This document shows positions 9,959 through 19,165 of a stretch of 64,000 bases of DNA, piece by piece. A program made the translations under genes and the position numbers. The stretch's first letter is position 1. The number at the start of each line of letters is the position of its first letter. The notes under the pieces were generated by a model. The model saw nothing but the letters and a program-made list of their open reading frames with translations, had not been told where the DNA came from and made no database searches. The stretch comes from Paenibacillus sp. PCH8 (GTDB lineage Bacteria; Bacillota; Bacilli; Paenibacillales; Paenibacillaceae): positions 1,922,001 to 1,986,000 of the forward strand of contig NZ_PKQK01000001.1 in assembly GCF_002968835.1 (NCBI RefSeq), written 5' to 3'.

Positions 9959-10060
9959 TCTGCCGATATAAAAAGCAAAGGTTCGCCATGCTCGGGAAGC
10001 AGAACGGACAAGCAGCTAACCTGTTATGCAGGACAAGCGCTTGAGGAGAGGGGTTAATTC

Positions 10061-10945
10061 ATGTTAAGAGGTCTGTACACCGCTACTGCGGGAATGATTA
10101 CGCAACAACGCCGCCATGACACAGCTACGCAGAATATTGTTAATACGAACACGACGGGATACAAACAGGTGAACAGCGTAAGCCGTTCTTTCCCGGAAAT
10201 GCTCATTACCTTGGTAGGCGGAGATCCGAATCTTCCGACAAAGCGGCTGGGCAAGCTGAACACGGGGGTGTTCGCGGAAGAGAGTTTGTCCATGAATGTG
10301 CAGGGGACCCTTATGGAGACTGGACAGAAAAATGATTTTTCCATTTCCTCCAATATGACGGTTAATGATCCGCAGACTGGACAACCTGTCCCGTTTGATG
10401 CTTCAGGCAAATTTGTACGGGCCGATGGCACGGTAACTTACCAACCTCAAGCATATTTTGCAGTTCAGGATGCTGAAGGTAACACACGATATACACGCGA
10501 TGGTCACTTTGACGTTACAGGCACAGGACAATTGCTAAGTTCGACAGGCTCACAGGTGTTGGATAATAATGGACAACCTGTTGTGTTGACAGGTTCGGTA
10601 GAGCAATTTAAAGTGGATGAGCAAGGTCGTCTAATCAATACAGCAACGGGTGTACCAACAGGTGTTACACTCGGTATTAGTGTCATTGACCAGCCGAATC
10701 AACTGGTTCGTCAAGGGGATGGCAATTTCAGCCTCAGTGATAAAAATGGGGCAACTGCCCGAATGATGGCTGCTGGTGATAACGTGCAGATTCGTCAGGG
10801 ATACCTGGAAGGCTCCAATGTGGATGCTTCACAGGCAACGGTTGATATGAACGCCGCATTCCGCGCGTATGAAGCAAACCAGAAGGTCGTGCAATTCTAC
10901 GACCGCAGTCTGGATAAAGCCGTCAATGAAGTCGGGCGTGTATAA
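10061..10945 (+). CDS. flhO: Flagellar hook-basal body (rod) protein FlhO
   Basis: Component of the distal flagellar rod, family FlgF/FlgG. 294 residues. The N-terminal rod motif (LRGLYTATAGMITQQRRHDTATQNIVNTNTTGYK) and the C-terminal hook-basal body motif (YLEGSNVDASQATVDMNAAFRAYEANQKV) are both present, so the gene is full length. It is followed by a second family member, the flhO-flhP pair found after mbl in B. subtilis. GGAGAGGGG at about 10044-10052 is the ribosome site. Confidence 0.92.
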   Translation: MLRGLYTATAGMITQQRRHDTATQNIVNTNTTGYKQVNSVSRSFPEMLITLVGGDPNLPTKRLGKLNTGVFAEESLSMNVQGTLMETGQKNDFSISSNMTVNDPQTGQPVPFDASGKFVRADGTVTYQPQAYFAVQDAEGNTRYTRDGHFDVTGTGQLLSSTGSQVLDNNGQPVVLTGSVEQFKVDEQGRLINTATGVPTGVTLGISVIDQPNQLVRQGDGNFSLSDKNGATARMMAAGDNVQIRQGYLEGSNVDASQATVDMNAAFRAYEANQKVVQFYDRSLDKAVNEVGRV

Positions 10946-10964
10946 CGCCGACATTTAAATATAA

Positions 10965-11214
10965 CCGCGCAGCGAGGGTCTCGACAGCCCTTTGCAAAGC
11001 AAAGCAGGGAAGAGACCACGCGGAGCTACACGCCGCACCAAGAGCGTGCCCGTCTATGATTCAGCCATGTGAAACTATGGCGGTAATCATAGACGGGCAG
11101 TCGCGGCGGACTCACACCACCGTCACTTAGCAAGATCGTACCCCACTTACCTATTCCGCCTGTTTCGGGAGTCCAGAGGGCAGCGCCATCTGGGGCCCTC
11201 CCTACTAGGGAGGG
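10965..11214. repeat. Cluster of GC-rich inverted repeats between flhO and flhP
   Basis: Three nested or adjacent palindromes: GGGTCTC/GAGACC arms around 10976-11020; a perfect 14-bp stem GCCCGTCTATGATT at 11048-11061 with AATCATAGACGGGC at 11085-11098, extended by CGCCGC/GCGGCG; and CCCTCCC (11196-11202) with GGGAGGG (11208-11214). There is no T run, so these are not ordinary terminators. The composition is much more GC-rich than the neighbouring genes. Confidence 0.75.
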
Positions 11215-11257
11215 TTTGGGAGGGTGGATAGGAAACAAGGGGAGGGTTAACCACCGT

Positions 11258-12097
11258 ATGAATAATTCCATGATTAGTGCCAAGGTGTCCATGACCGCGA
11301 TACAGCAACGCCTGGATGTCATTTCCGATAATATTGCCAACGTGAATACGGCAGGCTATAAAAGCAAGCAAGCGGCGTTCGAGGATGTGCTGACTCGGGT
11401 TCAACAACAATCGGACAAGTACAAGTTGGATGGACGCTCGACACCGATGGGATATAACCTTGGTTTTGGTGCTCGTTTGGCTGATGTGACGAAGGATATG
11501 TCTCAGGGCAGTATGAATGAGACAGGCGTTCCGACAGATCTGGCCATTGAGGGAAATGCCATGTTTGCGGTTGAAGCGAATGGTCAGAAAATGTGGACAC
11601 GTCAGGGTGCATTTCATTTTGTACCTGACACACGACCGAAAGCTAATCCCAATGCACCAGATATGATGGTAATGGTCAATGGCGAAGGTCACTTTGCTTT
11701 GGATCGTCAAGGGAACCGCATTACTGCACCGAATAATAGCAAAGTTGCCTTTGATGAAAAGGGTAACTTGTTAATCCGTCGTGGTAATGAAGCGAACGCA
11801 ACCATCGGAGCACAGCTGCAACTGGTAGACATCGAACGCCCTGAGGGGCTTGTACAGTACTCGGATAATCTGTTCGGTCTGGATGCGGGATTAACCGAGG
11901 ATAATGTATTTGGTGCCAATGCGGCTACGCGTGAAGCGGTTGCGATGATCCGTGCAGGTTATCTGGAGCAATCCAATGTGGATTTGACACAGGAGATGTC
12001 TTTGCTTATGCAGGGACAGCGGACATATCAGCTGGCGGCACGGGCGCTAACGTCCAGTGATTCCATGTTGGGTCTTGCCAACAATATGAGAGCATAA
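11258..12097 (+). CDS. flhP: Flagellar hook-basal body (rod) protein FlhP
   Basis: Second FlgF/FlgG-type rod protein, partner of FlhO. 279 residues from the ATG at 11258 (GGAGGG at 11241-11246); the next in-frame ATG at 11270 is also possible, and an earlier frame extension has no ribosome site. N-terminal motif ISAKVSMTAIQQRLDVISDN followed by IANVNTAGYKSKQAAFE; C-terminal motif YLEQSNVDLTQEMSLLMQGQRTYQLAARAL reduced but recognisable. It is separated from flhO by a GC-rich palindromic spacer, which could uncouple their expression. Confidence 0.92.
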   Translation: MNNSMISAKVSMTAIQQRLDVISDNIANVNTAGYKSKQAAFEDVLTRVQQQSDKYKLDGRSTPMGYNLGFGARLADVTKDMSQGSMNETGVPTDLAIEGNAMFAVEANGQKMWTRQGAFHFVPDTRPKANPNAPDMMVMVNGEGHFALDRQGNRITAPNNSKVAFDEKGNLLIRRGNEANATIGAQLQLVDIERPEGLVQYSDNLFGLDAGLTEDNVFGANAATREAVAMIRAGYLEQSNVDLTQEMSLLMQGQRTYQLAARALTSSDSMLGLANNMRA

Positions 12098-12109
12098 AAG
12101 GTGAATGTG

Positions 12110-12334
12110 ATGACAGAAACACAGCAGCAGAACAGCAAGCCGGAGAAGAAGGAAGTCAAGAAGAAGAAGAGTGGATGGCGCATCGCAAGATGGTTCCTGA
12201 TACCGGTCCTGCTTGTTCTTGCCCTTGCTGGCGGAATGGTCGCTGGATATGTGGTACTGGGCAAACAGGATATCGGTTCCGTATTGCAATGGAGTACATG
12301 GGAACATGTATATAATCTGGTGTTCGCTCCATAA
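12110..12334 (+). CDS. EpuA-like small membrane protein (annotated in databases as RNA polymerase subunit beta)
   Basis: 74 residues from the ATG at 12110, which has AAAGGTG at 12097-12103 upstream; in-frame GTG codons at 12101 and 12107 are less well placed. A lysine-rich cytoplasmic N-terminus (KPEKKEVKKKK) is followed by one membrane span (about 31-49) and the short motif GYVVLGKQDIGSVLQWSTWE, which fits the EpuA family. That family is commonly labelled as an RNA polymerase beta subunit, but a short single-span membrane protein is not a core polymerase subunit. True function unknown. It starts 13 bases after the flhP stop, so is probably co-transcribed. Confidence 0.8.
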   Translation: MTETQQQNSKPEKKEVKKKKSGWRIARWFLIPVLLVLALAGGMVAGYVVLGKQDIGSVLQWSTWEHVYNLVFAP

Positions 12335-12350
12335 TGTAACGAGTTAAAGC

Positions 12351-12383
12351 GAAAACTCCTGCGCAGGCAGGAGTTTTCTTTTT
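12351..12383 (+). terminator. Rho-independent terminator of the flhO-flhP-epuA-like unit
   Basis: Perfect 12-bp stem GAAAACTCCTGC (12351-12362) with GCAGGAGTTTTC (12367-12378), loop GCAG, then TTTTT. Confidence 0.93.
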
Positions 12384-12720
12384 GACGTTGAAAACAGTAT
12401 AATGATGGATGACGTTTCACAGCAAAAGAGGCCTCCCCTGCGAAAGACATTCGTCATCGCGAAGAGAGACCCCTTATCTTAACCTTCACTACTGCAGTCA
12501 TGAAGGATATTACTAGTGTTAACCGAAAATGTGCTTTCCATACAAAATTTAAATTAAAAACCAAATTTATATGAGGATCGACTTGATCATAACCGGTTTT
12601 CGTGTGCGCACTAAAGTCAGTGGAGGAGACGGAATCGTTCGAAAGAACGATCCGTAACCGTAACGACCACCTGTGCGCACATGAGAACTTTATGATGAAG
12701 AATTCTCATATAAACATCCC
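12384..12720. other. Leader region upstream of fabZ with a hairpin
   Basis: About 340 bases without a gene. It holds a near-perfect hairpin CGGAATCGTTC-GAAA-GAACGATCCG at 12630-12654, flanked on both sides by the palindrome TGTGCGCA (12603-12610 and 12672-12679). No FapR operator could be recognised. Confidence 0.55.
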
Positions 12721-12736
12721 GAGAGGAGATTACACT

Positions 12737-13168
12737 GTGCTCGATATCAAACAGATTCAAGAAATTATCCCGCATCGTCCGCCGTTCCTGTTGGTGGACA
12801 GAATTTTGGAGATGGAGGATGGCAAACGTGCTGTTGGTTTGAAAAATGTAACGATTAATGAACCATTCTTTATCGGTCATTTCCCTGAGTATCCGGTAAT
12901 GCCGGGTGTTTTGATCACCGAAGCATTGGCTCAGGTTGGTGCAGCGGCTATGTTGAACCTGGAAGCTAATAAAGGCAAAATCGGCTTTTTGGCGGGACTG
13001 GACAACTTCCGTTTCCGTGGACAAGTTGTGCCTGGAGATACGTTGATCCTGGAAGTGGAGATTACACGTCTGAAAGGTTCGATTGGTAAAGGTAAAGCAA
13101 CCGCCCGAGTGGACGACAAAGTGGTCGCTGAAGGCGAGATCATGTTTGCGCTGTCAGACCCAAGCTGA
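12737..13168 (+). CDS. fabZ: 3-hydroxyacyl-[acyl-carrier-protein] dehydratase
   Basis: Dehydration step of fatty acid elongation (3-hydroxyacyl-ACP to trans-2-enoyl-ACP), cytoplasmic. 143 residues from the GTG at 12737, giving [20 protein letters not shown], the normal FabZ N-terminus; AGGAG at 12724-12728 is 8 bases upstream. The longer in-frame reading from 12602 would add 45 residues unlike the family. Hot-dog fold motif [18 protein letters not shown] contains catalytic His48 and Glu62 (14 apart, as in other FabZ). Position next to the flagellar flhOP genes is also seen in B. subtilis. Confidence 0.96.
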   Translation: MLDIKQIQEIIPHRPPFLLVDRILEMEDGKRAVGLKNVTINEPFFIGHFPEYPVMPGVLITEALAQVGAAAMLNLEANKGKIGFLAGLDNFRFRGQVVPGDTLILEVEITRLKGSIGKGKATARVDDKVVAEGEIMFALSDPS

Positions 13169-13280
13169 TTACATAACGTGAGCATTTACATCATGCAGGA
13201 ATTTAATCGGACTGAATGATGCAAGATGCTGGAGTAACTCAGTATACCTGAATTTATATAGACGGAAGGGGTTTATCGGA

Positions 13281-15002
13281 ATGGAACAGTTAAGCACAGC
13301 AGCAGCAGAGACGTTGCAACAATGGTTGGAGGATGCTTCGATTGATGAAGCAACGAAACAGGAGCTTCGTGATTTGCAGGATCAGCCGAAAGAGCTGGAG
13401 GAACGTTTCTATAGAAATCTGGAGTTCGGTACAGGGGGATTGCGTGGAGTCATTGGTGCCGGAAGCAATCGGATGAACCGATACACCGTAGGTCGGGCAA
13501 CGCAAGGATTTGCGCGTTATCTGCTTGAGCAACATGGTGACCAAGAAGGCAAACCTTCTGTCGTTATTGCTCATGATTCCCGTCATTTCTCACCTGAATT
13601 CACACTGGATGCTGCGCTTGTATTGGCTGGCAACGGCATTGTAGCCAAGCTGTTCCCATCCCTGCGTTCGACTCCAGAGTTGTCATTCGCGGTGCGTCAT
13701 CAGAAGGCAACTGGCGGAATCGTTGTAACAGCGAGTCACAACCCTCCGGAATATAACGGATATAAGGTATACAACCACGAAGGTGGTCAACTGGTTCCGA
13801 ATGAAGCAGAGAAAGTTATTCGTTACATTCAGGAAGTACCTTCCCTCTCTGATGTGAAGAAGCTGACACAGGAAGAAGCTGAAGCTCAAGGATTGCTCGT
13901 ATGGCTTGGTGAAGAGCAAGATCAGGCATTTGTGGATACTGTGGCAAGCCGTAGTCTGAGTCGTGAGTTGATCCAATCTGGCGTGGGCCGTGACTTCAAA
14001 GTTGTCTACACGCCACTGCACGGAACAGGGAACGTACCTGTACGTCGTGTGTTGGAACAGATCGGATTCGAGCAAGTGCACATTGTAGCGGAGCAGGAGC
14101 AACCCGATGCCGAGTTCTCAACAGTGAAATCCCCTAACCCGGAAGAACGTGAAGCGTTCACACTCGCGATGAAGCTCGGAGAATCCGTTGGGGCGGACAT
14201 TCTGATTGGGACAGATCCAGATGCGGACCGTATGGGTGCTGTGGTGAAAGACAACGATGGCAAATATTTCGTCTTGTCCGGGAACCAATCTGGTGCGATT
14301 ATGGTACATTACCTGCTGAGTCGCCTGCAAGAGACGGGTACACTGCCAAGCAACGGTGCGGTTGTGAAAACCATCGTAACCAGTGAGATGGGCGCTGTTA
14401 TTGCTGAACATTACGGTGCAGAAGTGATGAACACATTGACAGGCTTCAAATATATTGGTGAAAAAATGAACCAGTTCGAAGCAACAGGCAGTCATACCTT
14501 CTTGTTCGGATATGAAGAAAGTTATGGCTACCTCTCAGGCAACTATGCCCGTGACAAGGATGCTGTCCTTGCTTCGATGTTGATTGCTGAAGCTGCTGCG
14601 TATTATAAGAGCCAAGGCAAGACCCTCTACGATGTATTGCAAGAGCTATACAAGCAATTCGGATACTTCCTGGAGAAACTGGAGTCCCGTACGCTGAAAG
14701 GCAAAGACGGCGTAGCTCAGATCCAAGCGAAAATGACCGACTGGCGTTCCAATCCACCACAAGAAGTAGCGGGTATTGCTGTACAGGATGTACTGGACTA
14801 CTCCCTTGGCTTGGACGGTCTCCCGAAGGGGGACGTATTGAAATTCATTTTGGCAGACGGTTCATGGTTCTGCTTGCGCCCTTCCGGAACAGAACCTAAG
14901 ATCAAAATATACTTCGCTGTGCGTGGAGAGAGCTTGGATGATGCAGAAGCTCGGATCGAGCGGCTGGTTACTACAGTGATGTCGCGTGTAGACGCACAAT
15001 AA
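13281..15002 (+). CDS. pgcA: Phosphoglucomutase / phospho-sugar mutase
   Basis: Interconverts glucose 6-phosphate and glucose 1-phosphate, the entry to UDP-glucose and wall or glycolipid synthesis. 573 residues, the size of the PgcA type. Seen: the phosphoserine loop TASHNPPEYNGYKVY with Ser152, the metal loop GTDPDADRMG (Asp312, Asp314, Asp316), the sugar-binding EESYGYLSGNYARDKDA, and the phosphate-binding RPSGTEPKIKIYF near the C-terminus. Substrate (glucose versus mannose) cannot be fixed from sequence alone, but overall length and order favour B. subtilis PgcA-like enzymes. Followed by a terminator, so probably monocistronic. Confidence 0.93.
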   Translation: MEQLSTAAAETLQQWLEDASIDEATKQELRDLQDQPKELEERFYRNLEFGTGGLRGVIGAGSNRMNRYTVGRATQGFARYLLEQHGDQEGKPSVVIAHDSRHFSPEFTLDAALVLAGNGIVAKLFPSLRSTPELSFAVRHQKATGGIVVTASHNPPEYNGYKVYNHEGGQLVPNEAEKVIRYIQEVPSLSDVKKLTQEEAEAQGLLVWLGEEQDQAFVDTVASRSLSRELIQSGVGRDFKVVYTPLHGTGNVPVRRVLEQIGFEQVHIVAEQEQPDAEFSTVKSPNPEEREAFTLAMKLGESVGADILIGTDPDADRMGAVVKDNDGKYFVLSGNQSGAIMVHYLLSRLQETGTLPSNGAVVKTIVTSEMGAVIAEHYGAEVMNTLTGFKYIGEKMNQFEATGSHTFLFGYEESYGYLSGNYARDKDAVLASMLIAEAAAYYKSQGKTLYDVLQELYKQFGYFLEKLESRTLKGKDGVAQIQAKMTDWRSNPPQEVAGIAVQDVLDYSLGLDGLPKGDVLKFILADGSWFCLRPSGTEPKIKIYFAVRGESLDDAEARIERLVTTVMSRVDAQ

Positions 15003-15036
15003 CACGAACGCAGCAATGAGCAAGAACATGAGAAGG

Positions 15037-15076
15037 CCTCTCCGCACCGTAAGGTTGGTTGGCGGAGGGGTTTTTC
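15037..15076 (+). terminator. Rho-independent terminator after pgcA
   Basis: CCTCTCCGC at 15037-15045 pairs with GCGGAGGGG at 15062-15070 (one G-U), followed by TTTTTC. Confidence 0.88.
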
Positions 15077-15120
15077 TTTGAAATAAAAGTCTAGATGGTT
15101 CTGGCATATAAGAGGGCTTG

Positions 15121-15148
15121 TTGACACAAGCTGTTTGTATCCTAATGT
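15121..15148 (+). promoter_or_regulatory. Candidate sigma-A promoter of the DUF5693-csaB-tagA operon
   Basis: Perfect -35 TTGACA at 15121-15126; the best -10 is weak, TAATGT at 15143-15148 (gap 16). It sits between the pgcA terminator and the next gene. Confidence 0.4.
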
Positions 15149-15219
15149 ATGAATGTTAAATGAACGAATGACTTCAGCTGAACGTGCATTTGGTTCCAAC
15201 ACTTGAGGAGGTACATGTA

Positions 15220-17241
15220 GTGCGTCAAAAATGGCTTTTTTGGAATAACGCTTCTCGGAAGTGGTTGTGGCTCGTCGTTATTATTGGTCTGGTTGCTTCC
15301 ATCCCAGTAATCAGTGATCGGGTGCAGACGGAATCATCGGCTAAAAAGGTGGAGCTTGTCTTCAACTATCGAGGTCTGTTGGATATCTCCGCATATCAGG
15401 CACATCCGCAAGATTTCATGAATGAACAATTGACTCGTCTGAAAGATGCAGGCGTAACCACTATGGCTGTGTTCGAGAGTACACTGGACGAGCTGAGAAA
15501 GACACGCCGATTGATGGTATACAGTGGCCAGGATCTTGCGAACCTGACCAAGGATGTGATTCCTGCTAACGCAAATTACACGTACGTGTTATTTACAACA
15601 GAGGAAAATGCACAGGCGTATACCCCTATCATTGAACAAACGTTCGCTGATCGACAGATCCCTGTAGTCCCATGGGAGTATGAAGGTCGTAGCGGCTTAA
15701 TATTGCAGACTCCACCGGAGAATGCCAACATGCAACCTATGCAGCCCGATCCGGTTGCTGTGAAGATGCTGCGTGATCAAGGTTTCTACATTTTGCCGCG
15801 AATTTCGGACAGTGTACCTTATAACCAGGAATCAATGGAGCGTTTGCTTACCTTCTTCCAGGAGAATGGCGTGAAGCGCATCTTGTTTGATGGTGATGCT
15901 GTGAAAGGGTACAATGATAATGCAGAGCTGAAGAGCCTCGACCAATTCGCACAGTTGCTGAACAAGCATGATATTGGTCTGGCGGCGATCGAAAATTTGA
16001 AGAAACCACAGTCTGGTTTCCAGACACTGGCTTACAAAACGGATTACAACGTCACGCGTCTGTACTCACTTAGTGATGGAGATGCCAACCTGGACGTAGA
16101 TACGATTGCTGACCGTTTTGTACTGGCTGCCAAAGACCGTAACATTCGTATGCTCTATATGAATGCATCGCCTAGCCGGAATACAGCCAAGGCCATGATT
16201 ACAGATCCAATTGAGAATCTGATCAACAGCTTGGGTGAGCCGGGTCATGCGGTAGAACGCATGGCGAAGCATGGATTTGAACTTGGACAAGCTGAAGCAT
16301 TCACAGTCAAGGATTCCTCCATTCAGCGTTATGCCAAGCTGGTGGCTCTAGTTGGTGCGATTGCGATGATTGCATTAATGGTTTCTTATTTTGTCCCACT
16401 GCTGACATTGATTGCATTTGTAGTTACTCTGGTGGGCAGTGCCGGATTGTTCCTCTTGAAACCAACTTTGCTGGAGCAAGGGATTGCCTTGCTTGTGGCA
16501 ATAGCCGCGCCGACCCTAGCCATGGTGCTGGCCGTTCGAACCGTGAACTATCAGCAACAGCGTCAACCGGATGCATCTGCAGGACGTCGTTTGAAACAAA
16601 CGTTGGTGCTATATGTAAGAACGTCAATTCTTTCATTCCTGGCGGTGCCTTTTGTCATCGCATTGCTGAATAGCATTACGTATAGTCTGGTCATTAATCA
16701 GTTCCGCGGCGTGAGTCTTCTGCACTTTGCACCTATGGGACTTGTGGCAATTTATATCGTGTTTTACCGTGGGTCGGGATCTTTCTCGATCAAAAAGATT
16801 AAAGAAATGCTTCGTATGCCAATTAACGTATTGATGGTTGTGTTGGCACTTGTTGCTGCTGTTGTTGGGTACTATTATTTGAGCCGTACAGGCAACTCGG
16901 GTTCGGTTACACCATTCGAGATGTTCCTGCGTACAACGCTGGAGGATACTTTCGGCGTACGGCCAAGGTTCAAAGAATTTATGCTGGGACACCCGCTGTT
17001 TATCGTTGGCGTGTTCGCCGCTTTAAAATACCGTAAAGTCATCTTTGTGCTCGTTATTGCAACTATGGGACAGTTGTCCATGGTAGATACATTCGCACAT
17101 ATTCATACGCCGGCTGTATTGTCACTTATTCGTGGAGTGATGGGGCTCGGACTTGGCTTAATCTTTGGTATCGTTGCTGTGGGTGTGTGGCAAGTAGCGG
17201 AAGGATGTTGGAAAAAATGGTCACCACTTCTCAAAAGTTAG
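15220..17241 (+). CDS. DUF5693 family polytopic membrane protein
   Basis: 673 residues from GTG 15220, which has a strong GAGGAGGT at 15205-15212 seven bases upstream. One N-terminal membrane span (about 12-32) is followed by an extracytoplasmic domain of about 330 residues, then a C-terminal half with roughly eight hydrophobic segments (from about residue 370 to 660). The family regularly precedes csaB in SLH-bearing Firmicutes; its biochemical role is unknown. Its 3' end overlaps csaB, so translation is coupled. A role in export or modification of the secondary cell wall polymer is inferred only from this linkage. Confidence 0.85.
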   Translation: MRQKWLFWNNASRKWLWLVVIIGLVASIPVISDRVQTESSAKKVELVFNYRGLLDISAYQAHPQDFMNEQLTRLKDAGVTTMAVFESTLDELRKTRRLMVYSGQDLANLTKDVIPANANYTYVLFTTEENAQAYTPIIEQTFADRQIPVVPWEYEGRSGLILQTPPENANMQPMQPDPVAVKMLRDQGFYILPRISDSVPYNQESMERLLTFFQENGVKRILFDGDAVKGYNDNAELKSLDQFAQLLNKHDIGLAAIENLKKPQSGFQTLAYKTDYNVTRLYSLSDGDANLDVDTIADRFVLAAKDRNIRMLYMNASPSRNTAKAMITDPIENLINSLGEPGHAVERMAKHGFELGQAEAFTVKDSSIQRYAKLVALVGAIAMIALMVSYFVPLLTLIAFVVTLVGSAGLFLLKPTLLEQGIALLVAIAAPTLAMVLAVRTVNYQQQRQPDASAGRRLKQTLVLYVRTSILSFLAVPFVIALLNSITYSLVINQFRGVSLLHFAPMGLVAIYIVFYRGSGSFSIKKIKEMLRMPINVLMVVLALVAAVVGYYYLSRTGNSGSVTPFEMFLRTTLEDTFGVRPRFKEFMLGHPLFIVGVFAALKYRKVIFVLVIATMGQLSMVDTFAHIHTPAVLSLIRGVMGLGLGLIFGIVAVGVWQVAEGCWKKWSPLLKS

Positions 17242-18398
17242 TCATCTCGGGATATTATGGATTCCGCAACAGCGGAGACGAGGCGGTGCTGAAGTCGATT
17301 TTGACCGCACTGGAAGAGGAAAGTCAGAGGTCGAATATCACCATTGAGCCGATTGTGCTCTCGGGTGATCCGGAGTGGACAGCTTCGATGTACGGTGTAC
17401 GTTCAGTGCACCGCATGAAGCTGAAGGAAGTTCGCGAAGCGCTCAAAGAGAGTGACGGTTTGATCAGTGGCGGTGGAAGTCTGCTGCAGGATGCAACCGG
17501 ACTGAAGTCCATTCCTTATTATCTGGGAGTTATTAAGTTGGCTCAGATGTTGAGAAAACCAACGTTTATCTACGCACAGGGGATTGGCCCTGTGAATCGT
17601 AAAATGTTTAATCCCATGATTAAATCGGTCTTTAAGGCTTGCACATATGTATCGGTTCGAGATGAAGAATCTGCGGATTATCTACGGGGGCTGGGATTAC
17701 AGTGGAATCAGATCCATGTCGTACCCGACCCGGTAATGGGCTTGCCATTACCTGAAGCAAAAGTTGAGAGTGGTGCAGGTGTAGTCTCAGCCAATGGTAC
17801 TACTCAAGCTAATCGAGTGGAAACTACATCTGGAGCACACACCAAGCTTCCTGTGATCGGGATATCGGTACGGTTCTGGGAATCGGATCGTAAGGAGCTT
17901 ACTGCCATTGCTGCTGGATTGAAAAAGCTGTGCTCCAAAAGAGCTGTACACTTGCGTTTTCTGCCATTTCATTTGCCAAATGATGAACAGGCATCGCGAT
18001 TCCTTATGGAAATGCTCGGTGATGTGACCAGCAAAGGCAGTGAGATTAGCATCACACCGGATATGACCGATCCTCAGCTTATGCTGGAGGAAGTCAGCAA
18101 GTGTGATCTCGTAATCGGCATGCGTCTGCACAGTCTGATCTATGCAGCTTCGCAATATGTGCCGCCGGTAGGCATTTCGTATGATCCCAAAATCGATCAA
18201 TTCTTGCTTCGTCTGGACAGTGAACCAGCAGGCAATACGGATACACTCGATGGCGACAAGCTCGCAAAAACTGTGGTTGGACTGCTAGACCAACGTTCGC
18301 AGTGGTTGAAGGAACATGAAGAAGGTATCACCCAACTGAAGCAGGAAGCCAGAGTGCCTGCACAGCAGATTATTAACTATTTAGGCCGCAAAGGATGA
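17217..18398 (+). CDS. csaB: Polysaccharide pyruvyl transferase CsaB
   Basis: Adds a pyruvyl ketal to the secondary cell wall polysaccharide, the group that SLH domains recognise on the cell surface. About 393 residues. Typical features: KLVISGYYGFRNSGDEAVL at the N-terminus, GLISGGGSLLQDATG, FIYAQGIGPVNRKMF, and the C-terminal IGMRLHSLIYAASQYVPPVGISYDPKI. Start: ATG 17217 gives a family-like N-terminus; ATG 17205 or GTG 17187 are alternatives. It overlaps the DUF5693 gene and is followed after 8 bases by tagA. Three SLH proteins downstream in this window are its expected clients. Confidence 0.95.
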   Translation: MVTTSQKLVISGYYGFRNSGDEAVLKSILTALEEESQRSNITIEPIVLSGDPEWTASMYGVRSVHRMKLKEVREALKESDGLISGGGSLLQDATGLKSIPYYLGVIKLAQMLRKPTFIYAQGIGPVNRKMFNPMIKSVFKACTYVSVRDEESADYLRGLGLQWNQIHVVPDPVMGLPLPEAKVESGAGVVSANGTTQANRVETTSGAHTKLPVIGISVRFWESDRKELTAIAAGLKKLCSKRAVHLRFLPFHLPNDEQASRFLMEMLGDVTSKGSEISITPDMTDPQLMLEEVSKCDLVIGMRLHSLIYAASQYVPPVGISYDPKIDQFLLRLDSEPAGNTDTLDGDKLAKTVVGLLDQRSQWLKEHEEGITQLKQEARVPAQQIINYLGRKG

Positions 18399-18406
18399 GA
18401 TAAAAA

Positions 18407-19165
18407 ATGAGTCAGACCGGATCAATACCTACCGTTTCGATCTACGGCGTTCCTTTTTCCAAACTGACAATGAAAGAAACGGTGAAGGTTCTTCAGGAAG
18501 CTGTGCTGTCCAAGCAGCCACACCAGGTGATTACAGCTAATCCGATTATGGTTATGGCCGCACTGGAAGATCCTGCAATTATGGAAGTCATGAAAGCTGC
18601 GGAACTGATTGTTCCCGATGGAACAGGTGTGGTATGGGCTGCGAACTATTGTGGAGATCCTGTAGCGGAGCGAGTGCCCGGATTTGAGCTTTTACATGAA
18701 TTGCTGCGGGTTGGAGAAAACTATCGATGGGGTGTGTATTTGCTCGGTTCCACCCCTGAGGTGATTCAAGAAACAGCAGTTCGGTTACAACAGCAATATC
18801 CTGCGATCCGTATTGTAGGTTATCGCGACGGTTACTTTGGTCCGGCTGAGGATGAGCAGGTGGTTGCGTCCATTCGGGAAGCTGCACCTGATCTTCTGTT
18901 TGTCGCACGTGGGGCAGATACTCAGGAACCTTGGATTCACAAGCACAAAGTTGCACTGCAGGTTCCCGTAACCATGGGTGTGGGCGGCAGCTTTGATGTG
19001 ATCTCGGGGAGAACGAAACGAGCACCCAAACTGTTCCAAACGTTAAGACTGGAGTGGTTCTATCGCTTGCTTCGCGAACCAAGCCGGGCTGGGCGAATGC
19101 TTGCACTCCCGAAATTCGCTGTGAAAGTGATGCGGGACAAAGAAAACGTGACAAAAGTCCGTTAA
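18407..19165 (+). CDS. tagA: WecG/TagA/CpsF family glycosyltransferase
   Basis: Likely N-acetylglucosaminyl-diphospho-undecaprenol N-acetylmannosaminyltransferase, adding the second sugar of the wall polymer linkage unit on the inner membrane face. 252 residues. Family blocks seen: VITANPIMVMAALEDP, VPDGTGVVWA, ERVPGFELLHELL, and GVGGSFDVISGRTKRAP followed by LEWFYRLLREPSR. Odd: where the family usually has LGxPKQExWI, this protein has RGADTQEPWI (around residue 169), losing the Pro-Lys pair but keeping Gln-Glu. Otherwise full length. It lies 8 bases after csaB and upstream of tagO. Confidence 0.92.
   Translation: MSQTGSIPTVSIYGVPFSKLTMKETVKVLQEAVLSKQPHQVITANPIMVMAALEDPAIMEVMKAAELIVPDGTGVVWAANYCGDPVAERVPGFELLHELLRVGENYRWGVYLLGSTPEVIQETAVRLQQQYPAIRIVGYRDGYFGPAEDEQVVASIREAAPDLLFVARGADTQEPWIHKHKVALQVPVTMGVGGSFDVISGRTKRAPKLFQTLRLEWFYRLLREPSRAGRMLALPKFAVKVMRDKENVTKVR

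Noticed and set aside
12500-12560. FapR operator upstream of fabZ
   Set aside because: The TTACTAGTGTTAAC-like stretch does not keep the two halves of the FapR consensus.
12602-12736. N-terminal extension of FabZ from 12602
   Set aside because: It runs through the leader hairpin, has no match to the family and is displaced by a well-placed GTG with AGGAG at 12737.
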